From assembly GCA_958298945.1 (NCBI GenBank), contig OY282609.1, forward strand, positions 9,282,326 to 9,346,325: 64,000 bases of DNA, read 5' to 3'. Position numbers and translations under genes: made by a program. This document shows positions 33,330 through 45,439 of the stretch, in pieces. Under the pieces are notes generated by a model. The model saw only the letters and a program-made list of their open reading frames with translations, was not told the DNA's origin and did not search any database. The stretch is from Atherix ibis. Lineage: Eukaryota > Arthropoda > Insecta > Diptera > Athericidae. Positions within the stretch are counted from its first letter, which is position 1; the number at the start of each line of letters is the position of its first letter.

Positions 33330-34890
33330 TCATCACTCACGACAAAAAATATAACTGTATAGACTGCTTTAAGACAAAAAAAACCATGCACAGCTTACGA
33401 AAAACTGACGGTACCTGAGCCAAAATGAACGAAAATAAAGTAGATGCATTTGCTGAATACGTTGCACAAATATTTACTTCATAAGAGGCCATATATACTA
33501 GACAGGAGTTATTGTACTAAAATCTAGATAGAAGTATCCATTGGGTCTTCCCCCCAAAAAAAAATCACTCCTTCTGAAGTTGCCAATTTTCTTCCCAAAA
33601 GCAAAGCTCTTCACTAGAGCCAATATACTCCAATAATAACAGTCTTCCTTGCTATACTATATAACTTCATCCTTCGAATAAAACATTTCCCAATCCTCTG
33701 GAAATTTGCCATTATAAAAATGATCCAATAAACCGACCCACGTCCTAAAGACTAATAAGTCTCCTTTCAATTCTCTTGAAAATCTTTGAAAAAAAAGGTC
33801 TCCGCTGCTTATTACCTCTACTCAAGTCCTCAAAAATTTAATTCCCATAAATTTTGTTTACGCTCTGAACACTCCACTATTCAGGAATGTTATCGAAAAG
33901 AGTACTGTCCCGATGCGTTTCTTGATATAAGTCAAGCTTTTGATAGAGTTTGGTACCAGGGCTTACTCTGAAAACTCAAGATGGTTCTTTCGTCTACCTA
34001 TCTTCTACTCCTAAGACTATTTCTTTCCAATCGACACTTCCAACTAAACAAATCTAACGAACTAGTCAATACCTCTCCGATAATCGCTGGTGTACCACAG
34101 GGAAGTATGCTTGCACCCAACCTCTACACCATTTATACATCTCGGATATCCCAATTTGTCCCAATACCTTCTTTGCTACATACGCCAATAATGCTGTTTG
34201 GCCTGCCTTATTTTTATCCCAATCTATCCTAATTTTTCTAGAAAAAATCCCCATCATGCTCCAAAATTCTAGAAAAAATACCCAACATGCTCCACAATTC
34301 TCCAAACTCCTATCCAAACCCTACAGAACTGGTTTACCAGGAGGTGGAGAGTAAAAGTCAATGAACGTAAATCAGCCCACGTAACTTTTACTTTCTGCCA
34401 TGAACCATGTTCTCCCATATATCTTATACCATAACACACCAAAGTTCATTTGTAAGGACTGAACTTGGACAAACGCATGATTAGCAAGACTTCAAGGACA
34501 AGAACTTTCAACTACTTAAACTTCCAGACAAACGTTCTAAACTTACAATAGATAGCAAAGTAATTTTTTACAATGCTCTACTCACACCTATATGGACTTA
34601 CGGACTAGAACTCTGGGATTCTATTAAGCCTTTTAATTCCCGTAGAATCCAATCTCTTCAATCAAAAATAATCCTTACAATTTTCTTAAAGTCCCATTTG
34701 CTCATGAGGTTACTGTGTCTCGTTATAATAAGTCCCCTTTTTCTTGTCTCCTCCAGTCATACTAATCCCCTTGTTCAAGAACAAGCCATCACTTGCTTTA
34801 CTAAAAACACCCATCGAAGACTTAAGCGTCACTGGTAGTGTGATTTACTAAAATACTGAGTTAATACTATGGTATAGTTGTAAAAAAAAA
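33330..34890 (+). mobile_element. Non-LTR retrotransposon (Jockey-type), 5'-truncated copy 1
   Basis: About 1.56 kb holding only the reverse-transcriptase part and 3' end of a non-LTR element, ending in a short poly(A) after TATAGTTG near 34888. Lack of the gag-like ORF and endonuclease is the usual result of incomplete target-primed reverse transcription. The same family is present on the minus strand at 41.5-42.4 kb and as a scrap at 61.6 kb. Confidence 0.88.
33430..34845 (+). pseudogene. Jockey-type reverse transcriptase, broken
   Basis: Translated in pieces: NKVDAFAEYVAQIFTS near 33440, LLPLLKSSKI and FCLRSEHSTIQ near 33810-33880, DAFLDISQAFDRVWYQGLL with the first catalytic Asp block near 33915-33970, IIAGVPQGSMLAPNLYTIYT near 34080-34140, and FATYANN near 34175. 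The family has YADD at that last place; both Asp are replaced by Asn (GAT to AAT, or similar), which removes catalytic activity. A thumb region (WRVKVNERKSAHVTF, YNALLTPIWTYGLELWD) and the terminal RRLKRHW follow. Several stops and frameshifts break the frame. Confidence 0.88.
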
Positions 34891-36239
34891 ACGATAACAT
34901 TTTTGTTGTACATTAATTAACATTTTATTATTATGTAAATTTTGGATAGTAGTTTAAGGATCTTCCAATGTTGGCTTAGTTTTTCCTTTCAAATTTGTGA
35001 ATTAATAATTCTTTAAGGATTATTAATTCAGTAGATAATTTTTTTATAAAAATTTTTCCTCAAACATTTTTAATATTTTAATAATATTATATATTTTTTA
35101 TTTTTGTATTAAAAGGAAGAAAAATTATAATTTTTTTTTTATATATAAATTTATAGCAATTTTTATCAGTAATTTTTTTAATACAATTATTTTTCTTACT
35201 ATAGAAATTGAGAGATGAGCTTTTTTTAGACTTATTTAAGGATTAATAATTTAATGAGTAATTTTTCTTTAAAAAAAAACTGTAAAAATTTTATATTTTT
35301 TAATAATTTTTAAATTATTGTTTTAGAAAAGATTTAAAAAAAAAACAAATTTCACAGATCAGATATTTTTAAAAAAATAATTCACCATAAAAACGATTAT
35401 TATAAAATTTTTCTTAGTAATTAATATTTTTATTTCTTATCAAAATTTAAGGATGAGCAATTTTATTTTATAGAAAAAATTGATTTTGAAGACATTTTTA
35501 ATAATAAAGTTAAATTATTTTTGAAATTAAATTTATTGCATTATTTTAAGTATATTTTTTTCTATAATAAATCGTATGACTTTTTTTGGAAATATTTTTA
35601 ATACAATTTTTTTTAAAAGAATTTTATAAAATTTCTTTATAAATTTTTGAATTAGTTTTTCAAATAATTTTAGATTTAATCGGTTTTAAACGGGATTTTT
35701 AAATCTTGCATATTTAACATCAAACACGAAAAGAGAAAAAAACTATTGTAAATCTTACCAAATGTACATAATTCTTGAAAATATTTTTTGATTAGTAGCA
35801 ATTTTAGCAACGAAAGTTTTGGGTTTTTGGAATATTATAATTTTTTTTTGCACGTGTCCTGGCTACATGGTAATATTGAACTTGAAATTAATTTTAACCA
35901 AAAACTTTTGTTAAAGATTTCGCACCAAATAAGTTTTACTTGGAATTAAAACCATTACAAAAGATGGAATGATCTTAAAATAATTTTTTACTTTTATTTG
36001 ATTTTAATTGTTTTTTTTTGTGTGGTAAAGAAATACAAGAGCTCTGATACCAGCCCAGTCATCCCCATAAATCTAATTACTTAAAACAAAAGTGCAATAA
36101 TTTCGAGTTGGCCGAATAAGATTATCCTGATTATAATCAAACTTTATTGGTTAAAGTTAGTAATAATAATAAAAATAATTATTGAAATCGACAATAATGG
36201 AAATTTGATGTTTTCTGATAAGCTTAAAAAGTTATTTTG
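34891..36239. other. AT-rich non-coding stretch
   Basis: Extremely AT-rich, with diverged TTTTTATAAAAATTTTT-like phrases but no definable unit and no gene. Confidence 0.5.
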
Positions 36240-37340
36240 TTTGTATTAAAATTATTCTTTTGTTTTTTTTTTTTGAGTTTTCTATCAAAATGAATTTTTT
36301 TTTTGCGTTTTGGTATTTTATTTTTTTGCAGTGGTAACACTAGTAAATTATCAAACATTTTTTTCCTTAAAAAAATCCTAAAAATTTTCAACACGTGACC
36401 TGATTAAAAACTTCGACATTTTTATTAAATTTTTTCTGTAAGAATTTTTTATAAATTCCCTATTTTTGCAATTAAGCTGGCAACACTAGATTAGTGATAA
36501 TAGCCCTAAAGTAAAATGCAGGCCAAAATAAAAAAAGAAACTAAAAAAATCGATAATAAATAATTTTTTCTGTAATTTTTATAGCTTTTTCTCATCTTAC
36601 TTTTTTTTGCAGTGGTAACACTAATAAATAGGTAAAAATTCATTTAAAAAAAAAAAAATACTAACAAAAATTTCAACAAATTTTAATTTATAAATTAAAA
36701 AACCCTCGAATTTTAATAAATTTTTTCTTTGAAAATTTTAAAATAAATTCTATGTACGATCTGGCAATACTATTTGCCTTAAATTTGAATGCAGGTCGAA
36801 TTAACAAAAATTGTTCAAAGTCGACATCAAAAATATTTTTTTAAAAAACTAAAAACTTTCAACACGTGACCTGATAAAAACCACGAAAGTTTTTAGTTTT
36901 TCTTTAAACATTTTTGAAAATTCCCCTATTATTATAATTGGTACGAGCTGGCAACACTAGTTTAGTGATAATAGCCTTAAAGTAAAATTCAAGCCAAACT
37001 AAAAAAAAAATTAAAAAAATTCGGTAATAAATAATTTTTTCTGTAATTTTTATAGCTTTTCCCCATATTACTTACTTTGCAGTGGTAACACTAATAAATG
37101 ATCAAAAATTCATTTTAAAAAAAAATACCAACAAAGTTTAAAAAAAAGTTAACTTGTGTAATAAAAAAAACCATCGTATTGTGATTAATTTCTTTTTTGA
37201 AAATTTTAAAGTAAATAAATTCCATATGAGTGGATACGATCTGGCAACACTATAAAGTGATATTTGCCTTAAATTGGAATGCAGGCCAAATTAAAGAAAA
37301 TTGTGCAAAGTCGACGTCAAAGTCGACTTGAAAAAGTTTT
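36240..37340. repeat. Tandem array I, ~470-bp period with TGGYAACAC motifs
   Basis: Two copies of a ~470-bp block, each made of related halves. GTGGTAACAC is at 36331, 36612 and 37082, and CTGGCAACAC or CTGGCAATAC at 36477, 36761, 36948 and 37241. Offsets between the blocks are 470-480 bp. AACACGTGACCTGAT and TTAGTGATAATAGCC also recur at the same spacing. The TGGYAACR core resembles a motif reported from fly core promoters, but nothing shows promoter activity here. Confidence 0.85.
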
Positions 37341-38749
37341 TTTTTGTTTTGGGCTTCTTCTCTTTTACTGATTTTTTTGTATATATTCTTAGCACCATCA
37401 ATAAACAGCCTGGTTTTAATCTTGAGAAGGTATAACATTTTCATAGTATTTGTGCGGACTGAGAGAAAAACGAATATTAAAAGAAATAATCCGAAACAAA
37501 TACAAAAGCTGATATTCGAATAAATTCACTTGTATTAGTAAAGCAAGTGCATATGTATGGGTAAAAGTTAACTTGGTATAGGCTCTAGCTTAGCGCTCTA
37601 AGCCAGTTGAGCTGTTATCTTTTTCAAATTTTTTTTTCCGGATCTTATGCACACATCAACATATGGATTTGAGTTGGTATTCGTTTTGGTTTTTTTTTTT
37701 TTTGTATTTTATTCAAAGGTAAATGTAAATGGTTTGTGACCACCACGGTTGGTTGATGGTTTCTTAACGTGTGTACGTACGAGCCTAGGTAGGAAACCAA
37801 GAAAAATTCTCATTCGAATTGCTTACTCCTCCACGCTAAGATCGGTCAAACTGAGTCGCGCTTATAAAAATTATTTTCGTCGGTCTCGTACGAAAGTTCC
37901 AAAAACAAAATTCGAAACAAAATTTTTTTTCTTTTTATTCGAAAACGAAATCTCTTTTTAACGTTGAATAAAATTTTTCAATTAATTTTTATTGTGAAAT
38001 TTAAAAAAAAAAAAAACGCTAACAAAAAGTGATCCTTCGAGAAAAGGTTTTTGTCTATTAATACTAAAAATATTTTAAAAAAAAACGGTTTTTAAAGCAA
38101 ATTCATAGAATTTTAAAAAGTTTTTAAATATTATAAAAACGAAATCATTCACGTGAAATTTTCTTAACTTATTTAGTGCTCGTTAAGTTCTATGGTATCC
38201 TCGATAAAAAAGGCAATTTTGGAAATAAAAAAAAAAATATTTATTTTCATATGAAATTAAATTTCACAATCCAAAATAAGTGCAACTAAGAATAGTGATT
38301 TTGTGTTGATTAGTCATTTCGATTGAAGAAAAAATAAATTAGTTTGCATAATTTTTCAAGTTGCAGTGAAATTAACATTTTATCTTCCATTTAAATTCTA
38401 AAAGTTATGGTATTTATTTTTTAATCAGAAAGGATTTAATGTTAAAAATAAAAGGATACAGTTTTATTAAAAATCAAATTGAGTAACAATAAATTTTTTA
38501 TTTGGGAATTTTTATCTAAAAGCGGATAGAAAAAATATTGGTGCTGTGTTAAGGTAATTTTCTCTTTAAAAAAAAAAAAAAAATAATAAATATTATTGTA
38601 TTATTTCTTAGAAAATATAAATTAATAAATTTATTAAAAACTTGATAGTAATTTTCTCTTTTAAAAAAAATCTAAAAAATTTATAAAAATAAAAATAAAA
38701 ATTTCTTTTTACATTATAAATCAATATTAATTTTCTATTAAAAAATGAT
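37341..38749. other. AT-rich stretch with a less AT-rich part at 37.5-37.9 kb
   Basis: No gene is seen. At 37583-37622, on the minus strand, AGCTCAACTGGCTTAGAGCG looks like a tRNA D-arm (A box) but no anticodon arm, T arm or B box follows. Positions 37740-37900 are GC-richer, with GTGTGTACGTACGAGCC, but carry no recognisable frame. Confidence 0.4.
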
Positions 38750-39054
38750 AGGTTTTTTTTTTATAAATAATTTTTAACAAAAAAAAATGGGGTCCTTTTT
38801 TTAAAAAATTTTCAAAATATTTTAAAAGTAGTAAATTTTTTTTTCTTGATTGTATTTTAATTATAAAAATGTACATGATAAATGGGATAATTTTTAATTA
38901 AAATTCTTCAGTTAATATTAGTTTTTTTTTAAAAAAAATACCTGAAATAGAAAAAAAGATCTTTTAGAATTAAAGAAGAAAATATTGCAAATTTAATTTC
39001 CTTTCAAATAAGGATCACTTTTAGATTTACAAATAAAATTATTGTTTTCGTATT
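38750..39054 (-). repeat. Flank shared in inverted orientation with 47.1-47.4 kb
   Basis: Read on the minus strand, this stretch parallels 47106-47360: AGTATTG-type sequence after the TE-A end, then AAAATTCTTC/AGAAGAATTTT, TTTTTAATTAAAAATTAT and ATGTACA/ATGTGCA phrases in the same order. With the TE-A end next to it, it makes an inverted duplication of more than 500 bp, roughly 7.5 kb apart. It is non-coding. Confidence 0.6.
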
Positions 39055-39605
39055 GAGCTATCCAATTTGTATAGTAGAAACTAATTTTTATTCAAATATA
39101 TTTATACTATAGATATTAATTAAATTTTTATTTAATTATATTAAATAAATTTTGCCATTATAAATAAAATAATAAAATTATTTAAATTATTACCACGTGA
39201 CTTTATGCTGCACTTGATCCTTTTAGGATCATAATCTCATATGACTCTTTCGCATATTGGGGGTTGTAAACTTGGCCAATTACTTAACGAATATTGATAT
39301 TTGTATACTACAAAAGTTTAAAAATTCTCTGTAAAAAAAAAGTCATTTTATGTAATTTTAAATTGAAAAACTTAAATTGAACGCTCTTGAATGCCAATTA
39401 ACATCATCAACGCTCAAAATTACGCGTTCTGAGATATTTTTGAGCAAAAGAGCTAAAATTTCTTATGTTATAAAACTTATAAAAACTATTCATAGTATAA
39501 AATGGCATAACTTAATGTATATATATTTTATAAATATTTAATTAATATTTATTAATTATTTAATAAAAAGAATTATACTTTCCAAACTATAGAATGGATA
39601 ATTAA
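39055..39605 (-). mobile_element. TE-A copy, internally deleted, minus strand
   Basis: The minus-strand left end at 39605 reads TTATCCATTCTATAGTTTGG, and the right end at 39055 on the plus strand is CTATCCAATTTGTATAGTAG. Inside, the minus strand shows CTCAGAACGCGTAATTTTGA and GTTGATGATGTTAATTGGC, the decayed form of the SRFGDVNWPP block, and near 39200-39300 the C-terminal tail region (CACGTGACTTTATGCTGC on the plus strand). At ~550 bp it has lost most of the transposase. Confidence 0.7.
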
Positions 39606-41481
39606 GGATTTTTGAAATTATAATTTTTTTTCCTAAGAACTTAGTTTTTTTCGACTAATAAAAAGTGTTTATATTAAAATAAAATTTTTTTCTACTACTC
39701 CCCTTTTCCCCTCCCCCGCACACTGTAAAATAAAAATTTATATATATTGTTTTTTTGACATTTATTTACTCAAATACTGAATACAAAATATATTATTTTA
39801 AAAAAGATTTCTTTCCATAGAGTTGAAGTTTTTTTTTAAATAGATTTTTGTATAACATAATTTTAAAAATTTTTTTCTTATTATTTTTAAGGAAAATATA
39901 TTCAAAAATATTTTGTTTATGATAAAAAGTTAAGCTTTTATTTTATACAAGTAGCTTTGCTATATAATTCAAGATTCACATTTTACTCATCGCAAATTTG
40001 TCTAACAATTAACAGATTCAGAGTAAAATTAGAACAATAAATAAAATTTGTTTTAGACTTTTCTGTATTACAAGTTTTTGGTGCTTTAATGACATTTTTT
40101 TTTATGTTTTATTGTAGAAATTACTGATCTTTTAAAACTATAATAATAATAATAATTATTAATATAGTAAACTAAAAAAATCTGTTTGAAAAAAATTGAT
40201 TGCAAAAAAAAATCCTATAAAAAATAAGCAACGGCAAAATTTAATAATATATTTTTGCATCTTTCTACATTCTATTATAACTATTTATTCTATATAGTGT
40301 ATAAAAGTTGCTTTATAAATGTTTAAAAAGCTAAAGATTTCAATTAAATAAAAGAAGAAAAATCTATTCAAAATCGGAATCGGTTTATTTTCAAAAACCT
40401 AATTAATTTCTATGTTGATAATTATTAACCTTTCGAATGAGGTATGCTCTTAATAAATTTTCGTGAAAGTGACATACATAAAACATAAGAAAAATTGTAA
40501 AAAAAGAAAAGAAATTTTGTTAAGATTTTGTGAGCAAAGACCGCACAAAACCATCTAAATTTTTGTACATACACACAAACATATATTTATATACTATAAA
40601 GAAAGCAAAATCAAATCGAATTAAATTAACCTATCAGAAAATTTACATATAATACCAGAAAAAAAAATATACAAAATACTAGAAATATGGAAATTTTTAT
40701 TTAAGAAAGAAATTTTCAATAAAAAAAACCAAATTGTCAACAGCAAAAAAAGAAATAATAAAAATGAAAAGAGAAATATTTAACCTATAAAAGCGACGAT
40801 TAAGAAGAGAGTAAGTATTGTGAATGGAGCCCATACCTACCTCGTACCATATTGTGAAATTAAGGGAAGAGGAAAAGTTGGAGAAATTATAAAAAGTGAC
40901 ATAAAATACTTAAAATGATAAAAAATATAACATCAGCAAAAAAATATTTGCTATAAAAAAAAAACACTGTAAAGAATCGGAAGAAAACCAAACCGTTGAG
41001 CTAAATAGATTTTCTTAAAATTGCTTCTTTTTAAATGTTGCATCGGATACGGAAATGAAGAAACAGGTGCTCCTCTGATTGTCAGAAATATTCAATCAAA
41101 ATAAGAAGAAGAAGAAGAAGATTTTGGTGAGATAAACGATGAAATCAGGTTAAGTTTGGTTCCCTTTTCGTGGTGGTTAATGAGCCGATCAAAATCGAGT
41201 CTCGAATTGCGATTATTTGCGGATGGCGGTAAATGTCACCATACATATTCGTTGGATGGCAATTGAAACAATCAAAAATAAATTAATACTTTTCACATTA
41301 ACATCAAATAATTTTCGATTTTTCTTTTTCTTTGATTTTTTGTCTTTTTATTGACATTTTTTTTATAGCAATATTTTTCTTATTAATGTGGTTATAATAT
41401 TTTTTGTTGTTGAATTTTTTTATTTACAAAAAAAAGCGTCAATTTTTTTTTTAAATTTTTGGGGAATGTTTTTTTAAAACT
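39606..41481. other. AT-rich non-coding stretch
   Basis: No gene is seen. A pyrimidine tract, CTCCCCTTTTCCCCTCCCCC, lies near 39700; a (GAA)n microsatellite of about six units lies at 41104-41121; and 40790-40870 is less AT-rich without a frame. Confidence 0.5.
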
Positions 41482-42370
41482 TTTTTTTTACAGGTATTTA
41501 CAACTTGCGCTAGCGTGTGCTTATGTTAGGCTCAGTATTTTAGTAAATTACGCAACCAGTGACGCTTAAGTTTTCGATGGGTGTTTTTAGGAAAGGAAGT
41601 GGAGGATAGTTCTTGAACGAGGGGATAAGTATGACTGGAGATACGGGAATGGGACTTTTTATAACGAGATACAGTAATCTCATTAGCAAAAGGGACTTTG
41701 ACAAAATTGTAAGGAGTGGATTCGATGGGAATTGTAAATCTTAGTAGAATCCCAGAATTCTAGTCCGTAAGTCGATATGGGTTTCAGTAAGGTATTGTAT
41801 AAAAGTACTTTGCTGTCTATCGCTAGTTTAGAACTCTTGATTGGAAGTCTAAGTAGTTAAAGGTATCGGCTTTTAAGGGTTCCATTTTAAGCGTTTGTCT
41901 AAGTTCAGTTCTAGCAACAGAACTTCGGTGTGTTGTGGTATAGCGCGGCCATTTAAATATATGGGAGGACATGGTTCATGGCAGAGAGCAAAAATTATGT
42001 GGTTTGATTTTTACTCTCCAGTTTGTATTTAAGTTTTGAGAATTTAGGAAGCATGGAAGGCAGGCCATACCGTATCAATGGCATATGATATATAGCAAAG
42101 AAGGTATTGGGACAGATTGGGATATCAAATGTGTAATTGTTGTAGAGCATAGGTAAAAGTATACTTCCCTGTGGAACAACACTCTTTTGGATAACACTAC
42201 TGTGTAGTGGACTGTTCGGCTCGGAAACCAAATTGGTGATTGGGAATTAAATTTTCGAGGACTCGAGTAGGAGATTTTAGCGACGGTGGACTATTTTTTC
42301 AAAGATTTTCGAAAGAATTGAAAGGAGACTTATTGGTCTTTATGAAGTGGGTCAGTTGATTAGTATATTA
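41482..42370 (-). mobile_element. Non-LTR retrotransposon (Jockey-type), copy 2, minus strand
   Basis: Minus-strand counterpart of the copy at 33.3-34.9 kb. From 42370 downward it reads through LLSILSKIFE-like and LLPLLESSKI-like sequence, FGFRAEHS, then jumps to VVPQGSILLPMLYNNYT, DIPICPNTFFAIYHMPLIRY (where the family has YADD), the thumb region and a poly(A) ending near 41482. About 70 codons with the first catalytic Asp block are missing between the FRAEHS and GVPQG blocks. The YADD motif is also destroyed. It is inactive and 5'-truncated. Confidence 0.85.
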
Positions 42371-44099
42371 GGGCTTAGGGTCAGTTTATTAGTTTATTGG
42401 GCTTAGGGCTCATTTTTATTATGGAAAATTGCTCAAAAAATGGAATTATATAGTATAGCAATTAAGAACATTGCTATTTTAGGAAGTTGTTGGAGTATAT
42501 TGCATGTAATTTTCATGGTTTTTGTGAATATTTACTTTTATATCATTCGTACTTGTTATGTTTTGTTGTTCCTTATTTCTAAAAGAGTTAGGAGATCGAG
42601 TGGTAATGTGAACGTGAAATTTTAGAGGGATGACTCTGATAGGTTAACCAGAATCTCCAAAAGAGGAGAAAGTGACAATATATACTAATAGGCTAGCGTT
42701 GCGAGCTTTTTTTTGTTGACCTTCCTATTACCTAGCCAAAAAATGTAGGCTAAGTAATATGAAGATCAAAAAAAATTAGAACAGGAGAATTTTTTCTCCA
42801 TAATGTGAATTTCTCCAAATAGGACCAACCAAAATAAATTTGAAAATTTGGTAGGGAAAACTTAATTATTCTTTTTAATTTTTTTCAATTTTAATGATTT
42901 CTGAAAAAAACATGACAAGGATTAAAGAAAAAGAGATATTTTATAAGGAGTTTTGACAATAATTGCTCCTTCCTGGCCATACCCAAATCTACCCTTGGCA
43001 CTTCGTCGGCCTGTTCTGATGTTGCAAAAGGTTCCTATTATTATATTTGCCGATTTACCTTGGTAGGCTCAGCTCATGGTTGACGAAACTATTTGTAAAC
43101 ACTCAGGAAGGGTGGTGACTAATTTTTGTTATAAGAGTATGTAAAATTTAATTTTATTAATTTAAAAATTTTTTTACCCTATTATTTAATAAAATTTCAA
43201 TATTTTTTTAATTGACTGTATTTTCGTTTTGTTCAAATTTTATTTGTTAAAATCGTTAAGTTGTGTGATTTTGGGAATATTTTTTGCTTACTTTCCAATG
43301 GATTTACTTCATTTATCGTTATTTAGTTATTTATCATTAATAATTTTATTGAAATGAAACTTTTTGTTTAAATAAATTAAGAAATATATTAAATAAAAAC
43401 TATAAAATTAATTAAAATGCAAATAAATACAAAAAGAGATACGTCACAAAATGTACAGTTTTTGCAAAATTCTATTCTTAATTTATTCAATTGCGGTTTT
43501 AAGAATATCTTTTCTTAAAAGAAGAATATTTATTGATGATGAAAAGTAAAAACATTTCTTGTTGTTTTCTTTAAAGATCTTAAAAGAAAATTTCTATAAA
43601 ATAAGATTTTTAAAGAATTTACAATTTTTTTTGTTAGTTTTTTTTTTAAAAACATACGAAAACAAAAAAAATTTGGAATAATATTATAAGAAAAGATATT
43701 TGTTAATATTTTTTTAAAAAATATTCTATAAAATTTCTGATTTTTTCTAAATTGTAAGATTTTCTGCAAATTTTTTATGGGGGTCAGAAAGTAATTTATC
43801 TTTTCCTATAAAATTACAAAAAGAAAACTTTCCATAAAATAATTAAATATTATTTGTTAAAAATAATATAAAAAAAGAAGATATTTTATTTTCAATTTAA
43901 AAATTCTCATATTTTTACTAAATTGTTTTTTATTTGAAAAGAAAACTACTGAAAAATTTTAATTTAAAAAAAAACAAACAATAATTTTATTGTATAAGAA
44001 TTTAAAAATATGAATAAATTTAACTGCAAATAAAAAAAAAGTGATTTTAAACCTTAAAACAGATAATATTTTATAAATTTTATAAAATTAATGTGAATT
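42371..44099. other. AT-rich stretch with a GC-richer patch at 42.95-43.1 kb
   Basis: Positions 42950-43110 are GC-richer (CCTGGCCATACCCAAATCTA) but show no frame or element ends that I could match. The rest is AT-rich. A 61-codon frame at 42440-42625 looks like a membrane peptide only because of its T-rich codons. Confidence 0.4.
42707..42776. repeat. Imperfect inverted repeat, ~28-bp arms
   Basis: The left arm TTGACCTTCCTATTACCTAG pairs with the right arm CTAAGTAATATGAAGATCAA around a loop of about ten bases, with several mismatches and a short indel. It is small enough to be a folded MITE remnant or an old template switch. Confidence 0.65.
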
Positions 44100-44215
44100 T
44101 TTTTTTACAACATAAGAAAGTTGTTGGCTTTTTTTGCGTAATTTTGAGCGTTGATGATGTTAATTAGCTTCTAAAACCGTTTAATTAAATTTATTATTTA
44201 TAAAGTTACATAAAA
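44100..44215 (+). mobile_element. TE-A internal fragment
   Basis: It contains CGTAATTTTGAGCGTTGATG followed by ATGTTAATTAGC and TAAAGTTACATAAAATGCC, which is almost the same string as inside the minus-strand copy at 39.34-39.48 kb. It corresponds to the degraded block before the third catalytic Asp. No ends are attached. Confidence 0.6.
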
Positions 44216-44224
44216 TGCCTTTTT

Positions 44225-44420
44225 TTTTAATTTTTGGGCTAAGATGGCTACATTGTGGAACACCAATAAATATTTGATAAAGTTCTTGATAAACACGTGA
44301 AAACGGACATGCTATAGATCATGTCAGATAAGTAGGATCTAAACCAATCAAGAAGAATCGGAGGAAATCCCATTTTCTTTAGTTTAAATCTTCTGCAATT
44401 TATTTAAAAATTAGTTTGAC
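44225..44420 (-). pseudogene. Reverse transcriptase fragment, second non-LTR family
   Basis: On the minus strand the translation reads MGFPPILLDWFRSYLSDMIY and then sequence close to GVPQ near 44265. KLKKMGFPP..LLxWIRSYLTDR..GVPQGSHLGPLLF is the usual wording of this RT region in Jockey-like elements, different from the family at 34 kb (which has YLSNRHFQ). Stops and frameshifts are present and catalytic YADD is not retained. Confidence 0.7.
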
Positions 44421-44519
44421 TAATTTATTTAAAAGAAATTAGTTCTAAAGAAATTGGTAGATCAAAAAGATGCCTAAAAATTCATTTATAGTAATTTGAA
44501 AAAAAAAATCAGAGGAAAA

Positions 44520-44835
44520 GGCCTCCTCAAAATAAGATACGAAAAAATCACCTATAATAATAGCGTTATTGCTGGAAAAACCATCATAAACCATATTTGA
44601 TGTTTTATGCTAACAAATTTGAAGAAAGATCGAGGATCCTTGTACAAGTTGATTCGAAGATTATTAATACATAGAAAAGAAGGTTTCAATTCATTAAAAC
44701 AGGAGGTAAAATCGGAATAGTATGAACGGTTCTTAAGAATTTTTCTTGTTTCGAAGGTGACGTAGTTCCTTATTAAACCAGGGCGGAGCTTGAACAGGAG
44801 ATCTCATGCATTTAAGTGGCACACAAGTATTAGAA
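44520..44835 (-). pseudogene. Non-LTR ORF2 linker fragment, copy a
   Basis: On the minus strand: CMRSPVQAPPWFNKELRHL near 44730-44815, then INLYKDPRSFFKFVSIKH near 44620. PPWFNKEL..LRNKK followed by DPRSFFKFV is the stretch between the endonuclease and the reverse transcriptase of Jockey-type ORF2. With 44.2-44.4 kb it probably belongs to one decayed element. Confidence 0.75.
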
Positions 44836-44839
44836 ATAT

Positions 44840-44962
44840 TAAAAATTTAAAATTTAATAAATATTATTATTTTGTAATAAAAATAAAAGGTTTTTAGACA
44901 ATCTGAATTTTAAGTATGTTTTATTTAACTTTACTTTTCGAAGTACAAATTGGATAACCGTT
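44840..44962 (+). mobile_element. TE-A right-end fragment
   Basis: ACAATCTGAATTTTAAGTAT is followed by TTTACTTTTCGAAGTACAAATTGGATAAC, the same order as at 55.2 and 60.6 kb (the longer phrase lies at 44930-44958). It sits between two copies of the non-LTR linker fragment. Confidence 0.6.
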
Positions 44963-45094
44963 ACCGTAAAAATATGATCGCACGGCTGAGGTGAATTTTT
45001 CACAAAAGTTATACAAAGCGTTTGGCTATTTTATGTTAGATAAATTCTTATTTAAGCTTGTGGAAAAAAAATGTTTATACGATGCATGAAATGG

Positions 45095-45300
45095 TCATTC
45101 CTTATTTCTCAGGTGACGTAGGTCCTTATTAAACCAGGGCGGGGATTGTAAAGGAGATCTCATGCGTTCAAGTATTAAAAATATTAAAAATTTCTCTGTA
45201 AAATATGGCGATACAGTCATCAAAGTCGTTAGAAGAAATTGGTGATGGAAAATTAATATTTTATTGCGAAAAAAAAGAATCGTCAATTCCAAAAACAAAA
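45095..45300 (-). pseudogene. Non-LTR ORF2 linker fragment, copy b
   Basis: The minus strand reads DFDDCIAIFYREIFNIFN, then ERMRSPLQSPPWFNKDLRHL and RNKE before the match ends. It overlaps in content with the copy at 44.73-44.82 kb (PPWFNKELRHLRNKK), so this part is duplicated rather than simply interrupted by the TE-A end between them. Confidence 0.75.
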
Positions 45301-45439
45301 TGACTATAAGAAATCAAGAGCGGCGGATGATACTAATCAACTGGTCCAATATTAGATTATTGTGACCAGGATAAAACTAATTAAAAATTAAAATTAGTTT
45401 AAAAGATCAACTATGCTGCTTTTTCTAGTTTTATTAGTA

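Noticed and set aside
39697..39721. Functional pyrimidine tract or promoter element
   Set aside because: A single C/T-rich run without neighbouring signals; many similar tracts occur by chance in such DNA.
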